NCBI GenBank assembly: GCA_005503085.1
Contig: SCOI01000001.1
Location: 248,001-312,000 of the forward strand
DNA from: Burkholderiales bacterium C2
GTDB lineage: Bacteria > Pseudomonadota > Gammaproteobacteria > Burkholderiales > Burkholderiaceae_C
Direction: 5' to 3'
DNA length: 64,000 bases
Positions 26,723 through 38,360 of the stretch are shown piece by piece (position 1 is the stretch's first letter; every line of letters starts with the position of its first letter). Under the pieces are notes generated by a model. That model searched no databases, was not told where the DNA came from, and saw nothing but the letters and a program-made list of their open reading frames with translations. The translations under genes and the position numbers were made by a program.

Positions 26723-28210
26723 TCAAGCGGGGTAGAAGCGCCCGTGAAAACCGTAAGGCAGCCAGTGAGGCAGCCAGACCCGCGCCAGCGGCCCGGCGGC
26801 GAGCGCCTGGGCGTCGAAGATGCTGGCAAAGCTCTGCCGTCGCCCTGTGTCATAGCCCATGCCCAGCAGCCAGCCCTCGCCTTCCTGGCTGCTGCCCGGC
26901 TTGGGCACCAGCACATGCTCCTCGATCACGGTGTCGGTGCCGAACAGGAAGCGCTCGCGCCGGCCGCTGTCCAGGTCCAGGCCCATCAGGCCGTTGAAGC
27001 CCCAGCGCGGGCCCAGATCCACCGCCGTCGGGTACCAGAGCTTGCTGTAGCGCCGCGCCACCACGCGCGGATCAACCACCGGGAACTCCACCGCCTCGTC
27101 GCGCGACTGCAGTGCGATCCGCCCGCCGCCGGCCAGCGTGATGCGCATGAAGCGCGGCGTCGAATGCCGCGGCGGCGGGCGCTGCCCGCGCATCTGCTGC
27201 TCCATATCGGCATTGATCTCGGGCAGCGGCGCGCCCTGCACATAGTCGAGATGGATCTCGCCGTCGGCGTCCCAGGCATTGCCGAAATGGAACACGAAGG
27301 CGGCCGGCATCTCCAGCACCCGGCGCTGGCTCAGATCGGCCTTGTCGATGATCAGCACGAGCGTGGGCTGATCGCCCCGCCAGCGCATCGCGTCCAGCAT
27401 GCTGCCGCCCGAGCGCAGGGCCGTCAGATCCAGCTGCACCGGCGGCAGCAGAAAGACCAGATAGCGCTGCGAGACCGCGAAGTCATGCACCATCGCCGAG
27501 GCCGGCATCGCGAACACCGCGCTCTTGAGCAGCGCACCGGCCGGCGAGAGCTGGTAGATCACCATGCGGCCGTGGGCAGTGCCGAAGTTCCAGCTCGTGC
27601 CGTCCGCCTCCTGCTTGGGATGGGCCGAGAACGGCAGGCCGGCCAGCTCGGGAGACCAGACGCGCGGCCCCTTGGTTTCCAGGCTTGCCGGGTCGAGCTC
27701 GTAGGCGCTGCCGCCCTCCCACAGCGCATAGAGCCGGTCGGCCTGGCGCAGCACGCTGGTATTGGCGACATTCATGCTGTCGGGTCCGTGCACGGGCATG
27801 CGCGGCGGGATGGCCGTGCCCAGGGCCGGCACCAGAAAGCGCTGCTCGCGCGCCTCGGCCTTGAACTTGGCGGTCTGCACAAAGCGCGCGCTGTGGCTGA
27901 CCCGGCCGTCCTCGAAGCGCCAGGCCTGCACCAGGCCATCGCCGTCGAACCAGTGGCGGTAGCGCTCGCCGCCGCGCGCCATCAGGCCCGGGCCATTGCG
28001 GTAGTAGACGCCGCGCAGGCCGGCCGGGATGCGGCCCTCGACCCGCAACGCGCCGGCCTGCGGCACCTCATCGGACAAGCCCGAAAAGGGGCGCAACTCG
28101 GGCGCCGCGCTGGCGTCGAAGTCGGCGGGCAGGCCCAGGGCCAGGGCTTCCTGGGCGGCGCTGCCCAGCAGGGTTGCCAAGCCGGCACCAAGGAATTCAC
28201 GTCTTTGCAT
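26723..28210 (-). CDS. Carotenoid cleavage oxygenase family protein, Tat-exported
   Basis: A 495-residue retinal-pigment-epithelium-65/carotenoid-oxygenase-family enzyme with seven-bladed propeller features. The four iron-ligand histidines can be assigned to His197 (FSAHPKQ), His242 (MVHDFAVS), His308 (VFHFGNAWD) and His489 (YGFHGRFYP). These enzymes cleave double bonds in carotenoids, apocarotenoids or stilbenes. The N-terminus MQRREFLGAGLATLLG is a twin-arginine signal, implying a folded, iron-loaded periplasmic enzyme. Substrate unknown. A DUF2141 gene begins the probable two-gene operon 15 bases upstream. The presence of crtI and crtB in the same window makes a carotenoid substrate plausible. 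Confidence 0.88.
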   Translation of the reverse strand: MQRREFLGAGLATLLGSAAQEALALGLPADFDASAAPELRPFSGLSDEVPQAGALRVEGRIPAGLRGVYYRNGPGLMARGGERYRHWFDGDGLVQAWRFEDGRVSHSARFVQTAKFKAEAREQRFLVPALGTAIPPRMPVHGPDSMNVANTSVLRQADRLYALWEGGSAYELDPASLETKGPRVWSPELAGLPFSAHPKQEADGTSWNFGTAHGRMVIYQLSPAGALLKSAVFAMPASAMVHDFAVSQRYLVFLLPPVQLDLTALRSGGSMLDAMRWRGDQPTLVLIIDKADLSQRRVLEMPAAFVFHFGNAWDADGEIHLDYVQGAPLPEINADMEQQMRGQRPPPRHSTPRFMRITLAGGGRIALQSRDEAVEFPVVDPRVVARRYSKLWYPTAVDLGPRWGFNGLMGLDLDSGRRERFLFGTDTVIEEHVLVPKPGSSQEGEGWLLGMGYDTGRRQSFASIFDAQALAAGPLARVWLPHWLPYGFHGRFYPA

Positions 28211-28225
28211 GATCGGTCTCCCGGC

Positions 28226-28651
28226 TCAGTTCAACTTGATCGTCAGGCGAGCACCCTCGCTCTTGAGCTCGAATGCGGCCTGCTCGAAGCGCGGCGGGCC
28301 GAACTGGCCGACCGCGTTATTGGAGAAGGCGGTCGGCTCCTGCGGCATGCCCATCGCGTTCATGTCCAGGCGGCCGTTGCCGTTCAGGTCATGGATGATG
28401 CTGACGCCCACCAGGCCTTCGGGCACGTTCTTCAGCAGGACGCGCAGCGCCCCGCCCTGCTGGGCCGAGGCGTCCTGCCGGCTGGCGGCGATCGGCTGGC
28501 GCAGCCAGCCTTCGGCGCCGAACACGGCCACCAGCAGCTGGCCGCTGCCGGCACTCAGGCCCTGCACATCAAGGTCCAGCTCGGCCGCCCGGCTGCACAG
28601 GCTGATAAGGCTCAACAGGGTCAGCAGGGGAATCAGAAGGGTGTTTTTCAT
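28226..28651 (-). CDS. DUF2141 exported protein
   Basis: A 141-residue secreted protein with a signal peptide (about residues 1-22, ending SRAA). Its single beta-rich domain matches DUF2141 (LDLDVQGLSAGSGQLLVAVF; VPEGLVGVSIIHDLNGNGRLDMNAMGMPQEP). The segment DLNGNGRLD resembles a calcium-binding loop. Function unknown in the family. It precedes the carotenoid oxygenase gene by 15 bases and is probably cotranscribed, which suggests that the two work together in the periplasm (inference). Confidence 0.82.
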   Translation of the reverse strand: MKNTLLIPLLTLLSLISLCSRAAELDLDVQGLSAGSGQLLVAVFGAEGWLRQPIAASRQDASAQQGGALRVLLKNVPEGLVGVSIIHDLNGNGRLDMNAMGMPQEPTAFSNNAVGQFGPPRFEQAAFELKSEGARLTIKLN

Positions 28652-28727
28652 GCGCGTTCTCGGAGTTCGACTGGGGATGAGCGAACTCTAGGGACGGCAC
28701 CGCATGGCGCCCAGCAGCAAGCGACAA

Positions 28728-28766
28728 GGCGCCGTGGCCGGTCGCGAAACGACCGGCCACGGCGCC
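28728..28766 (-). terminator. 17-bp perfect hairpin downstream of aroG
   Basis: GGCGCCGTGGCCGGTCG (28728-28744) is followed after a CGAAA loop by its exact complement (28750-28766). It begins about 20 bases after the aroG stop. On the minus strand only TTGT follows, so it lacks a strong T-run. It may stop transcription or protect the aroG mRNA 3' end. Confidence 0.6.
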
Positions 28767-28786
28767 AGCTGCGGAATGAAACGGGC

Positions 28787-29908
28787 TCAGCCGCGGCGTT
28801 GACGCACGGCGGCCGCCAGCTCGCGCAGCAGCGGTTCGGTCTGGCTCCAGCCCAGGCAGGCATCGGTGATCGAGACGCCGGGCTTCAGGTCGGCCTTGGT
28901 CTGGCCCGGGGCCAGGTCTTGCCGACCCGGCTGCAGATGGCTCTCGACCATCACGCCGGTGATGCGCTTGTCGCCCCCGGCCATCTGCGCCGCCACATCG
29001 CGGCCGACCTCGATCTGGCGCTCGTACTTCTTGCTGCTGTTGGCATGCGAGAAGTCGATCATCACCTGCTCGCGCAGGCCCGAGCCCTTCAGCGCCTCGC
29101 AGGCGGCCTGCACGCTGGCGGCGTCGTAGTTGGGCGCCTTGCCGCCGCGCAGGATGATGTGGCAGTCCTCATTGCCGCGGGTCTCGAAGATCGCGGCCGC
29201 GCCCATCTTGGTCATGCCCATGAAGGCATGGCTGGCGCTGGCCGCCAGCACCGCGTCGGAAGCGACCTTGATGCCCCCGTCGGTACCGTTCTTGAAGCCG
29301 ACCGGGCAGCTCAGGCCCGAGGCCAGTTGCCGGTGGCTCTGGCTTTCGGTCGTGCGCGCGCCGATCGCGCCCCAGGCGATCAGGTCGGAGATGTACTGCG
29401 GCGACAGCAGGTCCAGGAACTCGGTGCCGGCCGGCAGGCCCAGGGCCGTGACGTCCAGCAGCAGCTGGCGCGCCAGGCGCAGGCCCTCGTTCATGTGGAA
29501 TGTGCCGTCCAGGCGCGGGTCGTTGATATAGCCCTTCCAGCCCACCGTGGTGCGCGGCTTCTCGAAATAGACCCGCATCACGATCAGCAGGTCCTGCTGC
29601 AACTCGTCGCGGGTCTTCTTCAGCAGGCGGGCATAGTCCATCGCCTGGTCGTGGTCGTGGATCGAGCAGGGGCCGACGACCACCAGCAGGCGGTCATCGC
29701 GGCCATGCAGCACATCGCCGATCTCCTGGCGGGCCCGCTCGACCAGCTCCAGCGAGGCGTCGGGCAGCGGCAGCTCATCCAGCAGCAGGGCCGGCGAGAT
29801 CAGCGGGCGCACAGCGCCGATGCGGGTGTCGTCGGTGCGGGTGGTATCGCGGGTCGCATCACGCGAACCGACTTCACGGTCATGTTGGGGGTCATCGAGC
29901 GGCTTCAT
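28787..29908 (-). CDS. aroG: 3-deoxy-7-phosphoheptulonate (DAHP) synthase, class I
   Basis: A 373-residue AroF/G/H-type enzyme that condenses phosphoenolpyruvate and erythrose-4-phosphate at the entry to aromatic amino acid synthesis. It has [18 protein letters not shown] (metal-site Cys), [47 protein letters not shown] and [10 protein letters not shown]. An AAGGAGACTGCG site precedes the ATG at 29908. An upstream in-frame ATG (29968) would run over the pyrD start and is rejected. It is divergent from pyrD with 53 bases between. The feedback-inhibiting amino acid cannot be assigned with certainty. Confidence 0.93.
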   Translation of the reverse strand: MKPLDDPQHDREVGSRDATRDTTRTDDTRIGAVRPLISPALLLDELPLPDASLELVERARQEIGDVLHGRDDRLLVVVGPCSIHDHDQAMDYARLLKKTRDELQQDLLIVMRVYFEKPRTTVGWKGYINDPRLDGTFHMNEGLRLARQLLLDVTALGLPAGTEFLDLLSPQYISDLIAWGAIGARTTESQSHRQLASGLSCPVGFKNGTDGGIKVASDAVLAASASHAFMGMTKMGAAAIFETRGNEDCHIILRGGKAPNYDAASVQAACEALKGSGLREQVMIDFSHANSSKKYERQIEVGRDVAAQMAGGDKRITGVMVESHLQPGRQDLAPGQTKADLKPGVSITDACLGWSQTEPLLRELAAAVRQRRG

Positions 29909-29961
29909 CGCAGTCTCCTTCTGGGCCCGGATTATCGGTGGGCCGATGCGACAATCCGGCC

Positions 29962-30999
29962 ATGTCATTGATGCCTTATGCCCTTACCCGCCCATTTCTG
30001 TTCGGCCTGGATCCCGAACATGCCCACGAACTGACCTTGGGCTCCATCGCCCGGCTGCAAAACACCCCGGCCCAATGCCTGTGGGCGCAGCGCCGCATCA
30101 GCGATCCGGTCACGGTGGCAGGTCTGAATTTCCCCAACCGCATTGGCCTGGCCGCCGGCCTGGACAAGAACGGCCGCTGCATCGACGGCCTGGGCGCAAT
30201 GGGCTTCGGCTTCATCGAGGTCGGCACGGTGACGCCCAAGGGCCAGCCCGGCAATGACAAGCCGCGCATGTTCCGCCTGCCCGAGGCCGAGGCCTTGATC
30301 AACCGCCTGGGCTTCAACAACGAGGGGCTGGACAGCTTCATCGCCAATGTGCAACGCGCCCACAGCTTCCGCGCGGCCGGCGGCCTGGTCGGCCTGAACA
30401 TCGGCAAGAACGCCGCGACGCCTATCGAGCAGGCGGCCGACGACTATCTGCTGGGCCTGGAGGGCGTGTTCCCCCATGCCGACTACATCACGGTCAATAT
30501 CTCCAGCCCCAATACCAAGAACCTGCGTGCGCTGCAGAGCGACGAGGCGCTGGACGCGCTGCTCTCCCGGCTGCAACAGCGCAAGCTGCAGCAGGAGCAA
30601 AGCAGCGGCCGGCGGGTGCCGATGTTCGTCAAGATCGCGCCGGACCTGGAAGAGGACCAAGTCGCGGTGATCGCCCAGACCTTGAAGGTCAACGGCATCG
30701 ACGGCGTGATCGCCACCAACACGACGATTGCGCGCGACGCGGTCAAGGGGATGCAGCATGCCGAACAGATGGGCGGCCTGTCGGGCCGGCCGGTGTTCGA
30801 GGCCAGCAACCGGGTGATACGCCTGCTGCGCGCGGCGCTGGGCTCGGGCTATCCCATCATCGGCGTCGGCGGCGTGCTCAGCGGCGCCGATGCGCGCGCC
30901 AAGCTGCAGGCCGGGGCCGATCTGGTGCAGCTCTACACGGGCCTGATCTACAAGGGCCCGGCCCTGGTGACGGACTGCGCCCGGGCCTGCGCGCTCTGA
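29962..30999 (+). CDS. pyrD: Dihydroorotate dehydrogenase, class 2 (quinone-linked)
   Basis: A 345-residue enzyme oxidising dihydroorotate to orotate in pyrimidine synthesis and passing electrons to the quinone pool. The N-terminal helical membrane-association domain ([23 protein letters not shown]) defines class 2. The FMN barrel has [35 protein letters not shown], the catalytic Ser in [22 protein letters not shown] and the phosphate-binding [10 protein letters not shown]. No Shine-Dalgarno is visible. GACAAT ends six bases before the ATG, suggesting a leaderless mRNA. A bidirectional terminator follows. Confidence 0.95.
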   Translation: MSLMPYALTRPFLFGLDPEHAHELTLGSIARLQNTPAQCLWAQRRISDPVTVAGLNFPNRIGLAAGLDKNGRCIDGLGAMGFGFIEVGTVTPKGQPGNDKPRMFRLPEAEALINRLGFNNEGLDSFIANVQRAHSFRAAGGLVGLNIGKNAATPIEQAADDYLLGLEGVFPHADYITVNISSPNTKNLRALQSDEALDALLSRLQQRKLQQEQSSGRRVPMFVKIAPDLEEDQVAVIAQTLKVNGIDGVIATNTTIARDAVKGMQHAEQMGGLSGRPVFEASNRVIRLLRAALGSGYPIIGVGGVLSGADARAKLQAGADLVQLYTGLIYKGPALVTDCARACAL

Positions 31000-31020
31000 G
31001 CTCTTGCTGACTCAGACGTA

Positions 31021-31048
31021 AAAAAAGCGGACCGAGGTCCGCTTTTTC
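31021..31048. terminator. Bidirectional terminator between pyrD and the PEP-CTERM gene
   Basis: AAAGCGGACC/GGTCCGCTTT stem around a short loop, flanked by A-rich and T-rich runs on both sides. It can end transcription from either strand. Confidence 0.85.
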
Positions 31049-31064
31049 ATTTGAGCCGCAGGGC

Positions 31065-31559
31065 TCAGCTCGTCTTGCGACGGCGTGCAACGAAACCGAC
31101 CACGCCGAGGCCGGCCAGCATCAGCGCATAGGTCTCGGGCTCGGGCACCGGCACGGCAGCGGCGGCCGAGTTGATCGAGTAAGCACCGGCCGTGGTGGCC
31201 AGAGCGAACACAGCGTAGTAATAGTTACCAGCGCTCAGGGTCACTTCATTGACGGTTGGGGCGCCACCAAAGGTCCAGGCAGCAACGCCGGCATCGTCAG
31301 CAGTACCGACCAGACCGTCACCACCCAGGCTGAACAGGCTGTACGTCGCAGGAGCGAACGTGCCGAACGAGCTGACGCTGCTGGCCACCTTAGACGTCTC
31401 TGCCAGAGAGAAGCTGAAGGTGTCATACACCAAGCCACCGGCAGTTCCAGCCAAAGCGCTTTCCAGCAAGGCATGCGAGCCCCAATCAAAAGACGCGGCT
31501 TGAGCACCAACACCACTCAAGGCCAGAGCCGCCGCAGCGACTAGAGGTTTCAACTTCAT
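31065..31559 (-). CDS. PEP-CTERM sorting-domain protein
   Basis: A 164-residue exported protein with a signal peptide (about residues 1-22, ending AQAA) and a Gly/Ser/Thr-rich mature part. The C-terminal sorting signal is VPVPEPETYALMLAGLGVVGFVARRRK: the PEP motif, a hydrophobic helix and a basic tail. Such proteins are processed by EpsH-type exosortase and go to the cell surface or exopolysaccharide matrix. No exosortase gene lies in this window. GGGAG eight bases upstream supports the ATG at 31559 over the in-frame ATG at 31601. The mature region has no recognised domain. Confidence 0.88.
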   Translation of the reverse strand: MKLKPLVAAAALALSGVGAQAASFDWGSHALLESALAGTAGGLVYDTFSFSLAETSKVASSVSSFGTFAPATYSLFSLGGDGLVGTADDAGVAAWTFGGAPTVNEVTLSAGNYYYAVFALATTAGAYSINSAAAAVPVPEPETYALMLAGLGVVGFVARRRKTS

Positions 31560-31779
31560 AAACAAACTCCCAGGTTGAACAAACGAGTACGAAGAACTCA
31601 TGACTTATTGTGCACTGCAGCGCAACTCCTGATCCATCCCCTGAGTCCCTTGTGTTAGGGGCTAAGCCCTTGTTTCTTGTACCTTTTTGTAAGTACCACC
31701 CTGATTCGGAGTGCCCGTGTAAGCCAAGGTTGCCGGACTAAAAAACTTCGGCTTGCACCATTTCGGTACCGCCTGCCCT

Positions 31780-34107
31780 TCAAGCGGGCAGAACGCGCGC
31801 CACTTTCTGCAAACCTTCGACCGCCTTGCCCTTTCGAGCCCTCTTGCCGGAATACTGAGCAAGATTTGTGCCTTTAAGCAGCTCTTCCTTGGGCTTGCCA
31901 CCGCGCCCGCTGCCCAGCACCTGCAGAGCCTGGGTGAAGGCCGCCACGCTCAGCAACGCATCCTTGGGCTCCAAGTCGATCAGGGTCAGGCCGCGCCCGC
32001 CCTTGGGCTGGTGTTTCAACTCGTCCAGCGCATAGGTCAGCAGGCGGCCGTTCAGCGACAGGCAGGCCAGTTGCACACCCAACACCTCGCCGGCCGGCAA
32101 GGCGGCCGGCGGCAGCGGCTTCTCCTCGCCCTCCAGGCTCAGGAAGGTCTTGCCTGCCCGCTTGGAGCCAATCAGATCGCCCACCTGGGCGATCAGGCCG
32201 AAGCCGCCGGTGCCGGCCAGCACCAGGCGCTGCTGGGTGTTGGCGGCGTAGTAATGGGCGATCTGCGTGCCGCTCTCCAGCTCGATCAGGGTCGTGATCG
32301 GCTGGCCATCGCCGCGCCCGCCGGGCAGCACCGCCACCGGCACCGAGTAGACCCGACCATTGCTGCCGAACACGATCAGCGGATCGACGCTGCGGCAGGG
32401 GAAGGTGCCGTACAAGGCGTCGCCGGACTTGAAGGCCAGCGCTGCCGCATCGACCTCATGGCCCTTCAGCGCACGCACCCAGCCCTTCATGCTGACCACC
32501 ACGGTGACTGGCTCGTCCACCACCTTGATCTCGGCCACCGCGCGCTTCTCCTCCTGGATCAGCGTGCGGCGCTCGTCGCCATACTGCTTGGCGTCGGCCT
32601 CAATCTCCTTGACCACGGTGCGCTTGAGCACGCCGGGATTGGCCAGGATATCGTCCAGCTTGGCCTGTTCCTCGCGCAGGCTCTTGAGCTCCTGCTCGAT
32701 CTTGATCGCCTCCAGCCGCGCCAGCTGGCGCAGGCGGATTTCCAGGATGTCCTCGGCCTGGCGGTCGGAGAGGCGGAAACGCTCGATCAGCGCCGGCTTG
32801 GGCTCATCGGCATTGCGGATGATGCGTATCACCTCGTCGATGTTCAGCAGCACCAGCTGCCGGCCTTCCAGCACATGGATGCGGTCCAGCACCTTGGCGA
32901 GACGGTGCTGGGTGCGGCGCTGCACCGTGGCCTGGCGGTAGCCCAGCCATTCGACAATGATCTGGCGCAGGCTCTTCTGCGTCGGCCGACCATCGGCACC
33001 AATCATCGTCAGATTGATCGAGGCCGAGGTCTCCAGGCTGGTGTGGGCCAGCAGGGTCGTGATCAGCTCCTGCTGCTCGACCGTGCGGCTCTTGGGCTCG
33101 AACACCAGGCGCACCGCCGCGTCCTTGCTGGACTCGTCGCGCACGCAGTCCAGCACCGCCAGCACGCTGGCCTTGAGCTGCAGCTGTTCCTGGCTCAGGG
33201 CCTTCTTGCCAGCCTTGACCTTGGGGTTGGTCAGCTCCTCGATCTCCTCCAGCACCTTTTGCGAGCTGGTGCCATGCGGCAGCTCGGTGACCACCAGCTG
33301 CCACTGGCCGCGCGCCAGGTCCTCGATCTTCCAGCGCGCACGCAGCTTCAGGCTGCCACGACCGCTCAGATAGGCCGAGCGGATGTCCTCGGCCGCGCTG
33401 ATCAGTTGACCGCCGCCCGGATAGTCGGGGCCGGGCAGCAGGCCGAAGAGCTCGTCATCGCTCAGCTTGTCGTTCTTCAGCAGGGCCACCGCAGCCGCGG
33501 CCACCTCGCGCAGATTGTGGCTGGGCACCTCGGTGGCCAGGCCGACGGCAATGCCGGAGGCGCCGTTGAGCAGCACAAAAGGCAGGCGCGCCGGCAGCTG
33601 GGTCGGCTCCTGGGTCGAGCCGTCGTAATTGGGCGCGAAGTCGACCGTGCCCTCGTCGATTTCGTCGAGCAGCAGCCGCGAAATGGGCGCGAGACGGGCT
33701 TCGGTGTAGCGCATCGCCGCCGCGCCATCGCCGTCGCGGCTGCCGAAATTACCCTGGCCGTCGATCAGCGGATAGCGCTGGCTGAAGTCCTGGGCCATGC
33801 GCACCAGCGCGTCATAGACCGACTGGTCGCCATGGGGGTGGAATCGGCCCAGCACATCGCCGACCACGCGCGCGCCCTTCACAGGCTTGGCGCCGGTCGT
33901 GCCGCTGAAGGACAGACCCATGCGGTCCATCGAGTACAGGATGCGGCGCTGCACCGGCTTCTGGCCATCGCAGACATCGGGCAGGGCCCGGCCCTTGACG
34001 ACCGACAGTGCGTACTCGAGATAGGCCTGCTGGGCATAGTGCGCCAGGGTCAGCGCATCGTTGCCTTCCTCGGCGGGCGGGGTGAAATCAATCGTGGTCT
34101 GGGTCAT
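31780..34107 (-). CDS. parC: DNA topoisomerase IV subunit A
   Basis: A 775-residue ParC, the DNA-cleaving subunit of the decatenating topoisomerase IV. The catalytic tyrosine is Tyr134 ([11 protein letters not shown]). The quinolone-resistance region is [20 protein letters not shown]; the residue corresponding to E. coli Ser80 is Gln95. The C-terminal part holds the degenerate beta-pinwheel repeats ([53 protein letters not shown]). It lacks the GyrA-box, in keeping with ParC. It is the last gene of a five-gene operon whose first gene is parE, and overlaps the transglycosylase gene by four bases. Confidence 0.95.
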   Translation of the reverse strand: MTQTTIDFTPPAEEGNDALTLAHYAQQAYLEYALSVVKGRALPDVCDGQKPVQRRILYSMDRMGLSFSGTTGAKPVKGARVVGDVLGRFHPHGDQSVYDALVRMAQDFSQRYPLIDGQGNFGSRDGDGAAAMRYTEARLAPISRLLLDEIDEGTVDFAPNYDGSTQEPTQLPARLPFVLLNGASGIAVGLATEVPSHNLREVAAAAVALLKNDKLSDDELFGLLPGPDYPGGGQLISAAEDIRSAYLSGRGSLKLRARWKIEDLARGQWQLVVTELPHGTSSQKVLEEIEELTNPKVKAGKKALSQEQLQLKASVLAVLDCVRDESSKDAAVRLVFEPKSRTVEQQELITTLLAHTSLETSASINLTMIGADGRPTQKSLRQIIVEWLGYRQATVQRRTQHRLAKVLDRIHVLEGRQLVLLNIDEVIRIIRNADEPKPALIERFRLSDRQAEDILEIRLRQLARLEAIKIEQELKSLREEQAKLDDILANPGVLKRTVVKEIEADAKQYGDERRTLIQEEKRAVAEIKVVDEPVTVVVSMKGWVRALKGHEVDAAALAFKSGDALYGTFPCRSVDPLIVFGSNGRVYSVPVAVLPGGRGDGQPITTLIELESGTQIAHYYAANTQQRLVLAGTGGFGLIAQVGDLIGSKRAGKTFLSLEGEEKPLPPAALPAGEVLGVQLACLSLNGRLLTYALDELKHQPKGGRGLTLIDLEPKDALLSVAAFTQALQVLGSGRGGKPKEELLKGTNLAQYSGKRARKGKAVEGLQKVARVLPA

Positions 34108-34751
34108 TTTGGACTGCTGTGAATTCGGAGGTGCTGGGCCTGGGCCGGCAGGCTGCGTTGCAGCAGGGCCCAGTAGAGCTCCAGCACCAGATGGACATGG
34201 GCCTGGGTCTCGGCGAACGGCGGCATGCCGCCGCCATGGCGGCGCACAGCGCCCTCGCCGGCATTCCAGGCCGCCAGGGCCACATCGATGCGGCCGAAGC
34301 GTTGGATCAGACCGGCCAGCTTGCGCGCGCCGGTCAGCACATTGGTACGGGGGTCGAGCAGGCGCTGGGTCTGCTCGGCCGGGGCGACGATCTGCATCAG
34401 GCCGACCGCGCCGCGCGGCGAGACCGCGTCATGCCGGTAGCCGGACTCGACCGCGATCACCGCCTTCAAGAGTTCCATATCGACGCCGTGACGCGCCGCA
34501 GCCTCGCGCAAAAAGGGCTGCACCGCCTTGACCTCGGGCGCGAACTCCAGCCAGGTCAAGAGGCCCTGGCTGCCGTCGAGCTTGCCGGGCACGCGGCGAT
34601 CCGGCTCGGCGGCGCCGAGCACCAAGCCATAGTTGCTGTTGAGCGGGCGGCTGGCCAGATGGGCAACGCCGGCGCCATCGACATAGCCCCACAGCTCGGC
34701 CTGTGCGAGGCCGCTGAGCAATAGCAGGCACACAACAGCGAGGCGTCTCAC
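34104..34751 (-). CDS. Lytic transglycosylase (SLT domain), exported
   Basis: A 215-residue secreted protein with a signal peptide (about residues 1-18, ending AQA). A short DUF4124-like segment follows ([16 protein letters not shown]). The SLT/goose-lysozyme-like domain has the catalytic Glu in [28 protein letters not shown] and the [14 protein letters not shown] motif. It cuts peptidoglycan between MurNAc and GlcNAc to leave 1,6-anhydro ends. It overlaps the acetyltransferase gene upstream and parC downstream by four bases each, so translation is coupled. Confidence 0.9.
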   Translation of the reverse strand: MRRLAVVCLLLLSGLAQAELWGYVDGAGVAHLASRPLNSNYGLVLGAAEPDRRVPGKLDGSQGLLTWLEFAPEVKAVQPFLREAAARHGVDMELLKAVIAVESGYRHDAVSPRGAVGLMQIVAPAEQTQRLLDPRTNVLTGARKLAGLIQRFGRIDVALAAWNAGEGAVRRHGGGMPPFAETQAHVHLVLELYWALLQRSLPAQAQHLRIHSSPK

Positions 34752-35278
34752 ACGCCCTCCTCGCCCAGCGCGATGCGGGCCTGGTACTCGCGGTCCAGCA
34801 TGGACATCACGATCAGGCTGTCATAGCCGTCGGCGCCAACGCTGACGCGCACGCTTTCGCGCAAACGCCCTTCCTCGACAAAGCCCTCGCTCTGGTAGAG
34901 CGCATAGGCGCGGGTGTTCAGCGCCTTCACATCGAGCCAGAAGCGATGCGCCTGCAGCTGGGCAAAGGCCAGCTTCTTCAGCTGGCGCACGCAGGCCCGG
35001 CCCAGGCCCAGGCCCTTGGGGCCCAGCACGATGCGCTTGAGTTCGACCGAGCGGTGCGGGTTGCGGCAGCCCTGCAGGATCACGAAACCGGCGCGCTCGT
35101 TGGAATCACCGAACTCGACGATGAAATGGCGCGAGTCCGGGAAGCGGATCGCGCCCTCGTGCTGGGTGCGCTCCCAGGGCGTGATGAAGGGCAGATTGGC
35201 GGCGTCCTGCTCGACCGTGACGACATAGTCCAGATCGGACAGCATGGTCGGGCGCAGGCTGACGCGGGGCACGCTCAT
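34748..35278 (-). CDS. GNAT-family N-acetyltransferase
   Basis: A 176-residue acetyltransferase with the GNAT fold. Visible are the conserved acetyl-CoA-binding region LKRIVLGPKGLGLGRACVRQLKKLAF (Q/RxxGxG/A-like), the helix-strand segment HRFWLDVKALNTRAYALYQSEGFVEEGRLRES and an N-terminal strand region (SLRPTMLSDLDYVVTVEQD). RimI/RimJ-like enzymes acetylate protein N-termini, and SpeG-type relatives acetylate polyamines. The substrate is not evident. The chosen ATG overlaps the deacetylase gene by four bases. Next to an acetylpolyamine deacetylase, an opposing acetylation role is possible (inference). Confidence 0.85.
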   Translation of the reverse strand: MSVPRVSLRPTMLSDLDYVVTVEQDAANLPFITPWERTQHEGAIRFPDSRHFIVEFGDSNERAGFVILQGCRNPHRSVELKRIVLGPKGLGLGRACVRQLKKLAFAQLQAHRFWLDVKALNTRAYALYQSEGFVEEGRLRESVRVSVGADGYDSLIVMSMLDREYQARIALGEEGV

Positions 35279-36299
35279 CCCTCGAAACCCTGCAGCACCG
35301 CCACCACATTCAGGCCTATCGCCTCGGTCGCGTAGCCGCCCTCCTGCAGCAGCAGCGTCGGCCAGCCCTGCGCGGCCAGCAGTTGGCCCATGCGCGTGAA
35401 CTCGGGCAGGTCCAGCTTGAAGTGCGAGATCGGGTCGCCGCCATAGGTGTCCACGCCCAGCGAGACGATCAGCAACTCCGGTGCATAGGCGCGCAGCCGG
35501 GCCAGCGCGGCATCGAGCGCGACAAACCACTCGTCGTTGCTGGCGCCGGCCGGCAGCGGGTAGTTGGCATTGCAGCCCGCGCCGGCGCCGGCGCCGCGCT
35601 CGTCGGCATGGCCGAGAAAGAAGGGGTACTCGGTCTGCGGATCGCCATGGATGCTGGCATAGAACACATCGGCGCGCTCGTAGAAGATCGCCTGTGTGCC
35701 ATTGCCGTGGTGGTAGTCGACATCGAGGATGGCCACGCGCGCCAGGCCGCGATCCAGCGCCGCCTGGGCCGCCACCGCCGCGTTATTGACAAAGCAGTAG
35801 CCGCCGAAGAAATCGGCGCCGGCATGATGGCCGGGCGGGCGGGTCAGCACATAGGCCGCACGCTCGCCGGCCAGCACCAGGTCCAGGCCGCTCAGGCAGG
35901 CCTGCGCGCCCCAGTAGGCGGCCGGCCAGGAACCCGCGGTCAGCGGCGTGCCGCTGTCCATCGAATACAAGCCCATGCGGGCGGCAAAGCTCTTCGGCTC
36001 GACATCCGAGCGCAGGCTGCGCACCGGCCAGACTGCGGGGAAGGCATCGCCCTCGCCGCCCAGCGCCAGCCACTCGGCATGCGCGCCCTGCACAAAGCGC
36101 AGATAGGCCGGCGCATGCACGCGCTCCAGCGGCGCCAGCCCGTGATCGGTCGGCGCCAGTACCTCGCCCAGCGCCGCATCCCGCAGCGCCTTCAGCACAT
36201 AGTCGGCGCGAGCCGGGATCTCGAAGGCCGGCACCAGTCGGCCGCGGAAGAACTCATGCGTGGCCGCATGCAGGCCATGCCTGTCGTTGTAGACCGTCT

Positions 36300-36303
<4 letters not shown>
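35275..36303 (-). CDS. Acetylpolyamine amidohydrolase (histone-deacetylase family)
   Basis: A 342-residue zinc amidohydrolase that closely matches the Mycoplana ramosa acetylpolyamine amidohydrolase in length and motif spacing. Active-site residues: the His159-His160 pair (RPPGHHAGADFFGGYCFVNN), zinc ligands Asp196, His198 (DVDYHHGNGTQ) and Asp285 (SLGVDTYGGDP), and the transition-state Tyr324 (EGGYATEAIGLN). It releases acetate from acetylated putrescine, spermidine or related amines. The start codon is GTG, overlapping the parE stop as GTGA. It sits between parE and a GNAT gene. Confidence 0.9.
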
Positions 36304-38300
<1,997 letters not shown>

Positions 38301-38360
38301 GGGGCGCGATTCTAGGACCCGGCCCGAGCAGGGTCGTCCGGCTTTGGCTACAGTGCGCGG

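Noticed and set aside
26744-29971. A 1075-codon open frame on the plus strand opposite the carotenoid oxygenase, DUF2141 and aroG genes
   Set aside because: Composition artefact of GC-rich DNA. The sequence is rich in Gln, Arg, His and Ala with no domain, and three well-recognised genes lie on the other strand.
31602-31779. Possible small RNA or gene in the lower-G+C gap between parC and the PEP-CTERM gene
   Set aside because: Only weak imperfect stems and no clear promoter-terminator pair. It is 178 bases and I see nothing definite.
31753-34122. A 789-codon plus-strand open frame opposite parC
   Set aside because: Mirror of parC in another frame; low-complexity Gln/His/Arg-rich, no start signals.
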